Part shown: piece by piece, positions 27,493-34,523 of the stretch | How positions within the stretch are numbered: the first letter of the stretch is position 1 | Layout: the number at the start of each line of letters is the position of its first letter | Assembly: GCA_014695175.1 (NCBI GenBank) | Contig: JACJNV010000081.1 | Coordinates: 1-34,523, forward strand | Direction of reading: 5' to 3' | Length of the DNA stretch: 34,523 bases | Source: Microcoleus sp. FACHB-DQ6 | GTDB taxonomy: Bacteria; Cyanobacteriota; Cyanobacteriia; Cyanobacteriales; Microcoleaceae | Position numbers and translations under genes: made by a program | Notes under the pieces: model-generated | What the model was told of the DNA's origin: nothing | What the model saw: the letters and a program-made list of their open reading frames with translations, nothing else | Database searches by the model: none

Positions 27493-27789
27493 ATGGCCAA
27501 CATCAAGTTTGTGAAGGAAAATCAGGAAGTCATCGCAGCAGACGGAGCCAATTTGAGGCTCAAAGCTCTAGAAAACCGCATTGATTTGTACACATTTTCG
27601 GGAAAGATGATGAATTGCGGGGGCTACGGTCAATGCGGCACCTGCATTGTGGAAATTGTCGAGGGAAGTGAAAATCTTTCGCCCCGCACTGACTTTGAGA
27701 ACCGCAAGCTCAAAAAAAAGCCCGAAAACTATCGGTTGGCTTGTCAAGCTACGGTCAACGGCCCGGTGAGTGTGAAGACTAAACCCTGA
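27493..27789 (+). CDS. [2Fe-2S] ferredoxin-like protein
   Basis: 98 residues, the plant-type ferredoxin fold. Cluster ligands C42, C48, C51 and C84 follow the CX5CX2C...C pattern, flanked by [16 protein letters not shown] and [10 protein letters not shown]. Arg/Lys-rich stretches (NRKLKKKP, about 70-77) make it less acidic than photosynthetic PetF, so it is one of the auxiliary ferredoxins rather than the main photosystem I acceptor. AAGGAA lies at good distance before the ATG. It precedes psbM by 291 bp and probably has its own promoter. Confidence 0.92.
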   Translation: MANIKFVKENQEVIAADGANLRLKALENRIDLYTFSGKMMNCGGYGQCGTCIVEIVEGSENLSPRTDFENRKLKKKPENYRLACQATVNGPVSVKTKP

Positions 27790-27855
27790 CTCTCAGAAGG
27801 CAGAAGGCTACAGATGCTTTTATGCAGAAGGAAAGAAAAATTCAGAATCCAAGAA

Positions 27856-27886
27856 TTGTGTTTTTTTTCCTATTTAACTGTATAAT
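27856..27886 (+). promoter_or_regulatory. Possible promoter upstream of psbM
   Basis: A perfect TATAAT at 27881-27886 is preceded by TTGTGT at 27856-27861 (19-bp spacing, slightly long). It lies about 195 bp before the psbM ATG, giving a long leader. Nothing else of note was seen in 27887-28080. Confidence 0.4.
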
Positions 27887-28080
27887 CATTCCTTTTGCCG
27901 ACCTAGGAAAAGAAACGTGGTTTCTAGGAATAAAAGGTTGGGCTGCCAGGCATCCAGGCAGAAAGCGGGTTTCGACGCTTGTCCGTCAGCTCTTCTTCTG
28001 TCTTCGAGTTTGCCTTTCGCCTTTGAGTGATATCCTAGTTGTGTGTGTTTTCCTATTTTCCGATAGAGGCGAGCGTCTTC

Positions 28081-28194
28081 ATGGAAGTTAACGATTTAGG
28101 GTTTGTGGCAACCATTCTGTTTGTATTGGTTCCCAGCGTTTTTCTAATCATTCTGTACATTCAAACAGCTAGCCGTCAAAGCAGAAAAGATTAG
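28081..28194 (+). CDS. psbM: Photosystem II reaction centre protein M
   Basis: 37 residues. The sequence begins [20 protein letters not shown] and continues with one hydrophobic helix ending [11 protein letters not shown]; the first 31 residues follow the well-known PsbM pattern (M.VNDLGF.A.ILFVLVP..FL.IL.IQT.SRQ). PsbM is a single-pass subunit at the photosystem II dimer interface. A short basic tail (SRKD) extends slightly beyond the common end. The gene is convergent with the universal stress gene, and both share the terminator at 28239-28271. Confidence 0.95.
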   Translation: MEVNDLGFVATILFVLVPSVFLIILYIQTASRQSRKD

Positions 28195-28238
28195 CAACTG
28201 CTGCTATTTCTGTCTGGTTTTCCTGCTGGAAAAAAAAA

Positions 28239-28271
28239 GCGCCAACAGCTTTTTGCTGAGGCGCTTTTTTT
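28239..28271. terminator. Bidirectional terminator between psbM and the universal stress gene
   Basis: GCGCC pairs with GGCGC around an inner CAGC-TTTTT-GCTG hairpin. T7 follows on the plus strand and an A9 run precedes it, so the U-tract requirement is met in both directions for psbM (plus) and the stress gene (minus, ends at 28315). Confidence 0.85.
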
Positions 28272-28314
28272 GTTAACTGTTGAGTGTTAGCTGCTCGCTC
28301 TTAACGATGAGATT

Positions 28315-29166
28315 CTAGCCGACTGTGCGGGCTAGCAAGACGGGACAGTTGGCATAAACTCGCACGTAGTCTGATAGCGAATTTCCCAGGAGTCGATCGA
28401 TATCCACAAAGTTTTTGGCAACGTTGGGTCGCCGATCCGGGGAACCGAGCACCAACAAGTCAGCATTCAAGTCATCTGCAATTCGACAAATTTCTTCCCC
28501 TGGCTTGCCTTTAGCACTCACGCAGCGGTAGCTAACTCCCATTTGTTTCGCTAGTGCTACTGCCGGAGCTAATACGGGGTCTTTTTCAGCACTTGCTGTT
28601 AAATCTGTGCTGGCTTTTCCCGTCAAATCTTTAGTGACGTGTACTAAAATTATCTCTCCGCCACTGGCTTCTTTGACCAAAGATAGCGCAAGCTGCAATG
28701 ACTGTTTGGCAGCTTCTGATTTGTCTACCGCCACCATGACGCGCTTGATTTTTTTGACGTAGATGTCGTCTTTTACTAACAGCATCGGCCGGGATGTTAG
28801 CTGGAAAACGTACTGGCTGACTGAGTTTTCCAAAATCGATTGCAGCCGTCCGAGTCCCCGGGAACCCATAATTACTAAGTCGGATTGTTCTTCTTCTGCA
28901 ACTTGGCAAACTGTGGTTTTCGGATCTCCCTGTTTGAGCCGGGGATTGACTTTGCTGGGATCTATTTTCAAAGACTGGACTGCTTGTGCTAAGATCTTGC
29001 CTCCTTCTTCCAACTTGGCTGCCATGCCCTCGGATGTTACTTGCGGCGGCACGACGTGCAAGACAGTGACAGAGGCTTTTTGCAAGGAAGGGATGTCCAT
29101 CAACATATTAAACATCTCTTCGCACAAGCCGCGACCGGCGACGGCTACTAAAATTTTTTCTATCAT
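28315..29166 (-). CDS. Tandem universal stress protein (UspA family)
   Basis: 283 residues from the ATG at 29166. Two UspA domains lie in tandem: the first starts MIEKILVAVAGRG and ends near LLVKDD, the second starts KKIKRVMVAVDKSEAAKQSL and ends PVLLART. Both carry the G(S)xG(R/L)G-type nucleotide loop (VIMGSRGLGRLQSI in the first, VLGSPDRRP...GNSLSDYV in the second, the latter weaker). Such proteins bind ATP or act as stress chaperones or signalling factors. The frame is open to an ATG at 29250, but a typical UspA start is MIEKILVA, so I chose 29166; the longer form would add 28 residues. It diverges from the thioesterase and converges on psbM. Confidence 0.88.
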   Translation of the reverse strand: MIEKILVAVAGRGLCEEMFNMLMDIPSLQKASVTVLHVVPPQVTSEGMAAKLEEGGKILAQAVQSLKIDPSKVNPRLKQGDPKTTVCQVAEEEQSDLVIMGSRGLGRLQSILENSVSQYVFQLTSRPMLLVKDDIYVKKIKRVMVAVDKSEAAKQSLQLALSLVKEASGGEIILVHVTKDLTGKASTDLTASAEKDPVLAPAVALAKQMGVSYRCVSAKGKPGEEICRIADDLNADLLVLGSPDRRPNVAKNFVDIDRLLGNSLSDYVRVYANCPVLLARTVG

Positions 29167-29308
29167 GGTTTGGGCGGTAAAAATAGTTGAGTTTTCTTGC
29201 GCGACGCTCTGACTAGGGCGTTGGTACTCTAGTGGCTTAATGTCAAGCATAAGCCTGAAGTTTGCTTTATGATTTGTAGAAATGTAGCGTTTTGGAACAA
29301 TTTGTAAA

Positions 29309-29809
29309 GTGTTAGAGAACGATCGAACTCAACCAGAACTCGCACCGGCTGGTGCTATTCAAAATCGGCGCGGGATCGACTCTGAGGGCTGGTTTGAATA
29401 TTTGGTGCGAGTGTACCCTCATCATACTGACTACAGCGGTGTGGTGTGGCACGGGACTTATCTGGCTTGGATGGAGGAAGCTAGGGTGGAAAGTTTGCGA
29501 TCTCTTGGCATCGAGTATGCAGACTGGGTGGCGCAGGGTTTGGAATTACCCGTGGTGGAACTTTCGCTGCGCTACCACCGGGCTGTACAAATGGGTCAAT
29601 CTGTGGCAGTCAGAACGCGGATCGCTGCTACCGAGGGTGTGCGGCTGCTTTGGGATTACCAAATTCGATCGGCTGATACTCAGGAGTTATATGTGACAGC
29701 ACAGGTAACTTTGGTTGGTGTCGATCGCGACAAGAACAAGATTATCCGGCAATTGCCGCCGGCGCTAAAGGAGGCTTTAACAAGGCTTTCTGTCAAACCT
29801 TCAGCCTAA
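29309..29809 (+). CDS. Hotdog-fold acyl-CoA thioesterase (4HBT family)
   Basis: 166 residues. The signature HHTDYSGVVWHGTYLAWMEEAR (38-59) is the 4-hydroxybenzoyl-CoA thioesterase motif, with D41, H48 and E56/E57 as probable active-site residues. The following hotdog strands (VVELSLRYHRAVQMGQSVAV) are intact. A candidate role is hydrolysis of DHNA-CoA (phylloquinone pathway) or another acyl-CoA; the sequence does not decide. The start is a GTG at 29309, and no ATG occurs before the motif. The first 25 residues are not conserved, so the true start could be slightly later. It is divergent from the stress gene, sharing a 142-bp (or 58-bp) gap. Confidence 0.85.
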   Translation: MLENDRTQPELAPAGAIQNRRGIDSEGWFEYLVRVYPHHTDYSGVVWHGTYLAWMEEARVESLRSLGIEYADWVAQGLELPVVELSLRYHRAVQMGQSVAVRTRIAATEGVRLLWDYQIRSADTQELYVTAQVTLVGVDRDKNKIIRQLPPALKEALTRLSVKPSA

Positions 29810-29851
29810 GCTGCTGTTAACTATAAAAAATAGTTTTTGCAGCCTTAGTAA

Positions 29852-29916
29852 GTAGAGTGCGTGACTTTTGAGTTATTCCCTTCGCCCGCAAACTATTGTT
29901 TTGTCACGCACTCTAC
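29852..29916. repeat. Perfect 14-bp inverted repeat before the DMT transporter
   Basis: GTAGAGTGCGTGAC (29852-29865) and GTCACGCACTCTAC (29903-29916) are exact reverse complements with a 37-nt spacer. It could be a terminator-like stem of the thioesterase, a regulatory hairpin in the transporter leader, or a tiny element with terminal inverted repeats. It lies directly upstream of the chosen transporter start at 29952. Confidence 0.7.
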
Positions 29917-29951
29917 ACAACTGCTTTCTGCCTTCATTGGAACTTTTAATA

Positions 29952-31013
29952 ATGTCAAAAAAACTAGGATTGCCAGAGCCAAATATTGAACTTCAGCGCA
30001 ATATTTTGGAAAAAACCGAGTTAAACTCTGCCTTAACAACTGAAGACAAAACTCTTGTTTCAGGAAAGCCAGACAGTTTAAAAAACGGTGAATTAGCTGA
30101 CAGTCAAGGCAAAATTTGGGCGATCGCATCGCTGTCGGCGGCGCTGCTAGCGGTGTCGCTGGCTGCGATTTTTATTAGGTTGAGCGAACGGGAAATCAGC
30201 CCGAATGCTACTGTTTTTAACCGTTTGTGGATAGCAACTGTAGTATTTGGAGTGTGGAATGGTGCGGGTGCTGCGCGTCGCCGAATGTCTGGGGCACAAG
30301 TTGAAGAGCGATCGAACTACACTCTGCAGGATGTGATGCTGTTAACAGCCGTAGGCGTGGTTTCTTCTGCTTCTGTGGTTTTCTGGGCCTGGTCACTGAG
30401 TCAGACTAATGTCGCTAATTCTACTGTACTGCGAAACTTAACTCCTTTATTTACTACTTTGGGGGGATGGCTCCTGTTGGGGCGGCGCTTTGACAACAGG
30501 TTTTTGGTGGGACTGGCGGTGGCTTTGTGTGGCGCAATTGCGATCGGCATGGAAGATTTGCAAACGGCGGGAGACACTCTTGTCGGCGACATTGCTGCTC
30601 TTTTATCGGCGATGTTTTATGCAGGAAATCTGCTCATTTCAGAACATTTGCGAACCAAGTTTCCGGCCACAACTATATTGATATGGCGATGTTTCATTGG
30701 CACTATATTGGTTTTGCCACTGGTTCTGCTTGCGGGCGATCGAGTTTTCCCTTCTTCTTGGCAGGGATGGCTGACTGTAATTGCTTTGGCGGTGATTTGC
30801 CAAGCTTTCGGTCAGGGACTGCTTATCCACAGTCTAGGTCGTTTGTCCTCGGAATTTGTAGCTTTTTTCCTGCTGCTAGAACCCGTAATTACGGCTATTA
30901 TGGCTTGGGTGCTGTTTTCGGAAAGTTTGAGCTTGTTTAATTGGTTTGCTTTCTCTGTGGTTTTGGCTGGAATATATTTGGGTAAATCTAGCGGTTCGGT
31001 CGCTAAAAAATGA
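29952..31013 (+). CDS. EamA/DMT-family transporter
   Basis: 353 residues from ATG 29952. After a polar cytoplasmic N-terminus of about 55 residues come ten transmembrane helices in two EamA halves. The first half contains AAIFIRLSERE and VFWAWSLSQTNVANSTVLRN, the second FYAGNLLISEHL and FVAFFLLLEPVITAIMAWVLFSE (both hallmark pieces of drug/metabolite transporters). Substrate unknown. A TTG at 29868 would add 28 residues but lies in the spacer of the inverted repeat 29852-29916, so I favour the ATG. It is followed 22 bp later by the ATP-grasp enzyme, so the two are likely co-transcribed and may make and export one product. Confidence 0.88.
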   Translation: MSKKLGLPEPNIELQRNILEKTELNSALTTEDKTLVSGKPDSLKNGELADSQGKIWAIASLSAALLAVSLAAIFIRLSEREISPNATVFNRLWIATVVFGVWNGAGAARRRMSGAQVEERSNYTLQDVMLLTAVGVVSSASVVFWAWSLSQTNVANSTVLRNLTPLFTTLGGWLLLGRRFDNRFLVGLAVALCGAIAIGMEDLQTAGDTLVGDIAALLSAMFYAGNLLISEHLRTKFPATTILIWRCFIGTILVLPLVLLAGDRVFPSSWQGWLTVIALAVICQAFGQGLLIHSLGRLSSEFVAFFLLLEPVITAIMAWVLFSESLSLFNWFAFSVVLAGIYLGKSSGSVAKK

Positions 31014-31035
31014 AACAAAAAGGAAAAATATTTAA

Positions 31036-32211
31036 ATGATTCCCCGCTCAATTAACCGGAATCGCTGGCATTATGACTTTAGTTTGCTGCCTCAATATTT
31101 GGAGGGACTCTTTGCTAAATTGCGGATTGCTGTGGTGTTCGGCGGCGACTGCGATCGGCCCGGAGCCGTGATTTACAAAACTCACAATCCCCGCGCTTGG
31201 AAGAGTTACGAAGTCGTCGCCCGCGAGATTGCTAAAGCATTAGCAGAAATTGGCTTTAAGCACGTCTTTGTCCTACCTGACGACATGAATTTGCCGGAAC
31301 AACTCCAACAAAAAAATATTCATTTAGTGTGGCTGAATACTGGTGGAGTCCAGGGCTACAATCCTGTTTGTCACACTCCCGCATTATTGGAAATGTTGGG
31401 AATGCCTTATGTCGGTCACAATCCTTTAAACAGTTCAACGTTAGATAATAAACACGCTTTTAAACGGGAACTGCAATCTGTTGGAATTAAAACCGCTCCG
31501 TTTATGACTTGGCATCCTTCTCAAGGAATTTTGGAGCCTAATTCGCATCAGCGTTTTGCCATTGCTTTTGGTGACTATCAAGGGCCGTTTGTTGTTAAAC
31601 CAGTATCCGGTCGCGCTTCGCTGCACGTTCATTTTGTAGATAAGATTGAAAGTTTGTCTCAGGCGGTTGCGGAAGTTCACCGAGACACTCACAATACTGC
31701 TTTAATTGAAAAGTATTTGCCTGGACGAGAATTTTGTGTAGCGGTCTGCGGCTATGTTACTTATGCTAAAGGCAGATTTGATAAAAATACAAAACCCTTT
31801 GCTTTTTCGACTGTGGAGCGGGTGCTGGAGCCTGACGAACGCATCTTTACTTCTATGGATAAAAAGGCGATCACGGCCGACCGAGGACGGTTAATGGGTG
31901 GTGAGGAACCTGAACTAAAACAAGAGTTAATTGAGCTAGCTCGAAAAATTTATTGGGAGTTTAGTTTGAACAGTTTGGTGCGGATTGATGTCAGGAGTGA
32001 TGCGAATGGCTCACTTTATGTTTTGGAAGCAAATCCCAAACCGGATCTGAAACACCCTGGGGAAAACGTGACGAGTTTGGTAGCTTTAGGTTTGGCGGAA
32101 TACGGAATGAGTTATAACGATTTAATTTTTAGTTTACTCGCGGATAGGTTGGATTATTTGCTGACTCAGCATATCGAAATTATTCCTCATATTGTGGATT
32201 TGCTTCATTAA
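31036..32211 (+). CDS. ATP-grasp enzyme, D-alanine-D-alanine ligase-like
   Basis: 391 residues. An N-terminal ligase-type domain (LRIAVVFGGDCDRPGAV, with GIKTAPF beginning the middle domain) is followed by the ATP-grasp fold: FVVKPVSGRASLHVHF, ALIEKYLPGREFCVAV, and the Mg-binding end VRIDVRSDANGSLYVLEANPKPD. The canonical Ddl end (RxDF ... EINTxPG) is altered to RIDV ... EANPKPDLK, so it may join other amino acids or small acids. AAGGA precedes the ATG. It is 22 bp after the DMT transporter. A distinct product, perhaps a dipeptide, could be made here and exported by the neighbour. Confidence 0.85.
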   Translation: MIPRSINRNRWHYDFSLLPQYLEGLFAKLRIAVVFGGDCDRPGAVIYKTHNPRAWKSYEVVAREIAKALAEIGFKHVFVLPDDMNLPEQLQQKNIHLVWLNTGGVQGYNPVCHTPALLEMLGMPYVGHNPLNSSTLDNKHAFKRELQSVGIKTAPFMTWHPSQGILEPNSHQRFAIAFGDYQGPFVVKPVSGRASLHVHFVDKIESLSQAVAEVHRDTHNTALIEKYLPGREFCVAVCGYVTYAKGRFDKNTKPFAFSTVERVLEPDERIFTSMDKKAITADRGRLMGGEEPELKQELIELARKIYWEFSLNSLVRIDVRSDANGSLYVLEANPKPDLKHPGENVTSLVALGLAEYGMSYNDLIFSLLADRLDYLLTQHIEIIPHIVDLLH

Positions 32212-32323
32212 TCGGACTTGCAGGGTGCGCTGCACCTTACCTGTAAACAAAAGGGATTTGTAAAGAAATATAAATTGTTGGGCCAAGTGAACACAGGCTG
32301 GCAAGTTGTGATAGTTTTGAGTA

Positions 32324-32457
32324 ATATCAATTCCGGTTGCACTCCTCCGGAATTGTTGACTGTTGACTGTTGACTGTTGACGGGCGGGTCGCAAAACTGC
32401 ATGGTTGATTGTTAACTGTTGAGTCGATTTTATTATTCCGATGCAACCGGAAACGAT
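32324..32457. repeat. MITE-like element, copy B
   Basis: The ends TTCCGGTTGCA (32331-32341) and TGCAACCGGAA (32442-32452) are perfect inverted repeats, extended by ATATCA on the left. Inside are four ttgactg-type heptamers (32356-32383). Layout, ends and the ATTCCGATGC motif match copy A at 10752-10874. The remainder of the 32212-32533 gap shows only the hairpin GGTGC-GCT-GCACC just after the ATP-grasp gene. Confidence 0.7.
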
Positions 32458-32533
32458 CTAAGATAGCGATTTGTGGATGTCAATTTTTTGGTCAGGGGCA
32501 AAAAAACTAACTTTATATTAATTAGAAAAAAAA

Positions 32534-34523
32534 ATGCAAGCATTACTTTTATTGATAGGATTTGGAGGCGGGGCATTAGTCTGCGGGCTAATTTTGCATA
32601 AGCGAAATTCACGCAATTTGGTGCGGATGCAGGGTTCGCAGGAGGCTATATCGAATTTGGCGGCTCAGTTGGATGCCCGAAATTCGGAATTGCGGCAAAA
32701 GGTTCAGAATGAAAATAAGTTAAATTCTGAATTGTCCCAGTTGCAAAGTCGGTTTGAGGGTGTGACTCGCGAGCAAGATATTTTAAAAAATCAAGTGTCG
32801 GAAATGGAAGGATTTTTGGCAGGAATTGCCGAAGATCGATCGCAAATTGATTCTCTGATTGCTGATTTGCAGTTTCAGCTAGAAAATGCTAAGCAAGCTG
32901 AGTCGCAGTTAGCAGAAGTGGCAGAACTTAAATATCAGTTAGAAGTTGGGGAGCAGGAGCGATCGCAGCTTAACGCTCAATTGCTGGAAAAGCAAGCAGA
33001 ATTAGAGACGGTTGATGCAGAACGTTCTCAATTTCAGGCTCTGCTGTCTGAATTTGAGACTCAGTTGGAAACGGCTACTCAAAGCAGATTGCAGGTACAG
33101 TACCAGTTGTCAGAAATTCAAATTAAGTTCGATCGCTCGATTCAAGAGCGGGAGCAACTTCAGTCTCAACTGTCGGGTTTGCAAGCTCAACTGCAATTAG
33201 TGGAAGAAGAGCGATCGCAATTTACTTCGGAATTGTCAGAGCTACAAGCTCAATTGGAGAGTGCAGAGCAAGAACGCGAAATACTCAACTCTCAATTGCA
33301 AACCGCTCGCGAACAAGCACAGCAACCTCCATTTGAATTATTAGAACTGCAAACACAGTTAGAAGCTGCTAATCTGGATAAAATGCAGTTAAACTCTCAA
33401 GTTCATGAACTACAACTTCAATCCGAAATGGTTGTTTTAGAGCGAGAGACACTGCTGGCTGAGTTGTCAGAACTGGAGTCTCAGATACATCGCCAGGAGG
33501 GAGATAACTCGCAACTCCAGTCTCAGTTATCAGAACTGCAAGCTCAATTAGAAACTGCTAACACAGAAGGCTCGCACCTTTATTCTTTACTCTCGGAAAT
33601 TCAAAGTCAAGCCGAGACAGCAAACCAGAATCAAAATCAACTTCAATCTCAAATCTCCGAGTTAGAACAACAGTTAGAAAGTGTGGGTCAAAGTCGCTCT
33701 GAATTGGAAGCTCAGCTCACTTCTCAAATCTCGGAATTCCAAACTCAAACCGAGACAGCAAACCAGAATCAAAATCAACTTCAATCTCAAATCTCCGAGT
33801 TAGAACATCAGTTAGAGAGTGTGCGTCAAAGTCGCTCGGAATTGGAAGCTCAGCTCACTTCTCAAATCTCGGAATTCCAAAGTCAAATCGAGACAGCCAA
33901 TCAGAATCAAGCTCAACTTCAATCTCAAGTATCCGAGTTAGAAAATCACCTAAATAGTGTGTATCAAACTCGCTCTGAATTAGAAATTCAGCTAGAAACT
34001 GCTAACACAGAACTTTCGCACCTTTATTCTCAACTGTCGGAATTCCCAGCTCAAATCGAGACAGCCAATCAGAATCAAAATCAACTTCAATCTCAAATCT
34101 CCGAGTTAGAACATCAGTTAGAAAGTGTGCGTCAAAATCGCTCTGAATTGGAAGCTCAGTTAGAAACTGCTAACACAGAACTTTCGCACCTTTATGCTCA
34201 ACTCTCGGAATCCCAAAGTCAAATCGAGACAGCCAACCAAAACCAAACTCAACTTCAATCTCAAATCTCCGAGTTAGAACACCAGTTAGAAACTGTGCGT
34301 CAAACTCGCTCTCAATTAGAAGTTCAGCTAGAAACTGCTAACACAGAACTTTCGCACCTTTATGCTCAACTCTCGGAATCCCAAAGTCAAATCGAGACAG
34401 CCAGCCCGAGTCAAACTCAACTTCAATCTCAAGTATCCGACTTAGAAGTTCAGCTAGATAGTGTGCGTCAAAGTCGCTCTGAATTAGAATCTCAGCTAGA
34501 AACTGCTAACACAGAACGCTCGC
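32534..34523 (+). CDS. Long coiled-coil membrane-anchored protein, 3' end beyond the window
   Basis: The frame is open from ATG 32534 to the window edge (663 codons and still open). The first 21 residues, MQALLLLIGFGGGALVCGLI, form a single hydrophobic segment; after LHKRNS the rest is a Gln/Glu/Leu/Ser-rich coiled coil with heptads of the form SELQ.QLE.A. From residue 361 the protein is built of near-identical repeats: two of 46 residues (33614, 33752), three of 56 residues (33890, 34058, 34226), and a partial one from 34394. Each begins ETANQNQ.QLQSQ(I/V)SELE. The 56-residue unit equals eight heptads, the 46-residue one does not. I do not recognise a named family. It resembles structural or tethering coiled-coil proteins. 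No clear Shine-Dalgarno is seen. Confidence 0.85.
   Translation, partial: MQALLLLIGFGGGALVCGLILHKRNSRNLVRMQGSQEAISNLAAQLDARNSELRQKVQNENKLNSELSQLQSRFEGVTREQDILKNQVSEMEGFLAGIAEDRSQIDSLIADLQFQLENAKQAESQLAEVAELKYQLEVGEQERSQLNAQLLEKQAELETVDAERSQFQALLSEFETQLETATQSRLQVQYQLSEIQIKFDRSIQEREQLQSQLSGLQAQLQLVEEERSQFTSELSELQAQLESAEQEREILNSQLQTAREQAQQPPFELLELQTQLEAANLDKMQLNSQVHELQLQSEMVVLERETLLAELSELESQIHRQEGDNSQLQSQLSELQAQLETANTEGSHLYSLLSEIQSQAETANQNQNQLQSQISELEQQLESVGQSRSELEAQLTSQISEFQTQTETANQNQNQLQSQISELEHQLESVRQSRSELEAQLTSQISEFQSQIETANQNQAQLQSQVSELENHLNSVYQTRSELEIQLETANTELSHLYSQLSEFPAQIETANQNQNQLQSQISELEHQLESVRQNRSELEAQLETANTELSHLYAQLSESQSQIETANQNQTQLQSQISELEHQLETVRQTRSQLEVQLETANTELSHLYAQLSESQSQIETASPSQTQLQSQVSDLEVQLDSVRQSRSELESQLETANTERS
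33614..34523 (+). repeat. Tandem coding repeats in the coiled-coil gene
   Basis: Units start at 33614, 33752, 33890, 34058, 34226 and 34394 (spacing 138, 138, 168, 168, 168 bp), each opening with GAGACAGC. The longer unit carries an extra ETANTELSHLY segment. Near-identity of bases shows recent expansion, and the array continues past the right edge. Confidence 0.9.

Noticed and set aside
27887-28080. tRNA-like folding around GGGCTGCCAGGCATCCAGGC
   Set aside because: No complete cloverleaf, no T-loop GTTCGA motif and no CCA-compatible acceptor stem could be drawn.
27822-28091. ORF upstream of and overlapping the psbM start
   Set aside because: Low-quality composition, no ribosome site, and it overlaps the psbM start in another frame.

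Overview
The window comes from a filamentous cyanobacterium, most likely an Oscillatoriales-type genome (Microcoleus/Oscillatoria-like). Direct signs are a psbM gene for a photosystem II subunit, many HIP1 octamers (GCGATCGC, for example 548-555), heptameric tandem repeats, a PDZ/radical-SAM protein of the cyanobacterial TIGR03279 type, and a thioredoxin-fold protein like the cyanobacterial photosystem I accumulation factors. The genus is my inference.

Layout. 1-93 is the 3' end of an IS110-like transposase. 110-1499 (minus) holds UV-damage endonuclease UvsE and a small hydrophilic protein. 1723-7844 (minus) is the most striking part: a translationally coupled pair made of a 1099-residue PLD-nuclease/SNF2-helicase and a 941-residue chimeric sigma-70 factor. 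The sigma protein's N-terminal domain looks like the one normally found on Eco57I-type methyltransferases, which are the usual partner of this helicase. The methyltransferase appears to have been replaced by an RNA polymerase sigma factor and a long helical tail. 7954-9780 (minus) is an AarF/UbiB kinase-like protein. 9902-11155 is a decay zone with a broken hypothetical gene, a MITE-like element with heptamer repeats, and a transposase remnant. 11295-13617 (plus) carries a DUF1003 membrane protein, a CadD-like transporter and a secreted protein. 14052-15113 (minus) is mannose-1-phosphate guanylyltransferase.

15469-18184 is a CRISPR array of 38 repeats and 37 spacers with no cas gene anywhere in the window. 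Its leader is on the left and its decayed terminal repeat on the right. It is followed on the minus strand by a secreted trypsin-like protease and the thioredoxin-fold protein. Then come uppP (plus), two tandem paralogous secreted TPR proteins (minus), the TIGR03279 radical-SAM protein and a TolC-family outer-membrane protein (plus), a [2Fe-2S] ferredoxin and psbM (plus). A tandem universal stress protein (minus) converges on psbM, and the two share a bidirectional terminator. The right end carries a hotdog thioesterase, an EamA/DMT transporter, a D-Ala-D-Ala-ligase-like ATP-grasp enzyme, and the start of a very long coiled-coil membrane protein that runs off the edge.

Functional themes. DNA repair and probable anti-mobile-element functions (UvsE, helicase/sigma pair, CRISPR) lie in the left half, between and beside mobile-element debris. 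Envelope, export and photosynthesis housekeeping genes fill the right half. The helicase/sigma pair is the best candidate for an undescribed system. All family assignments are from reading motifs; no database search was run.
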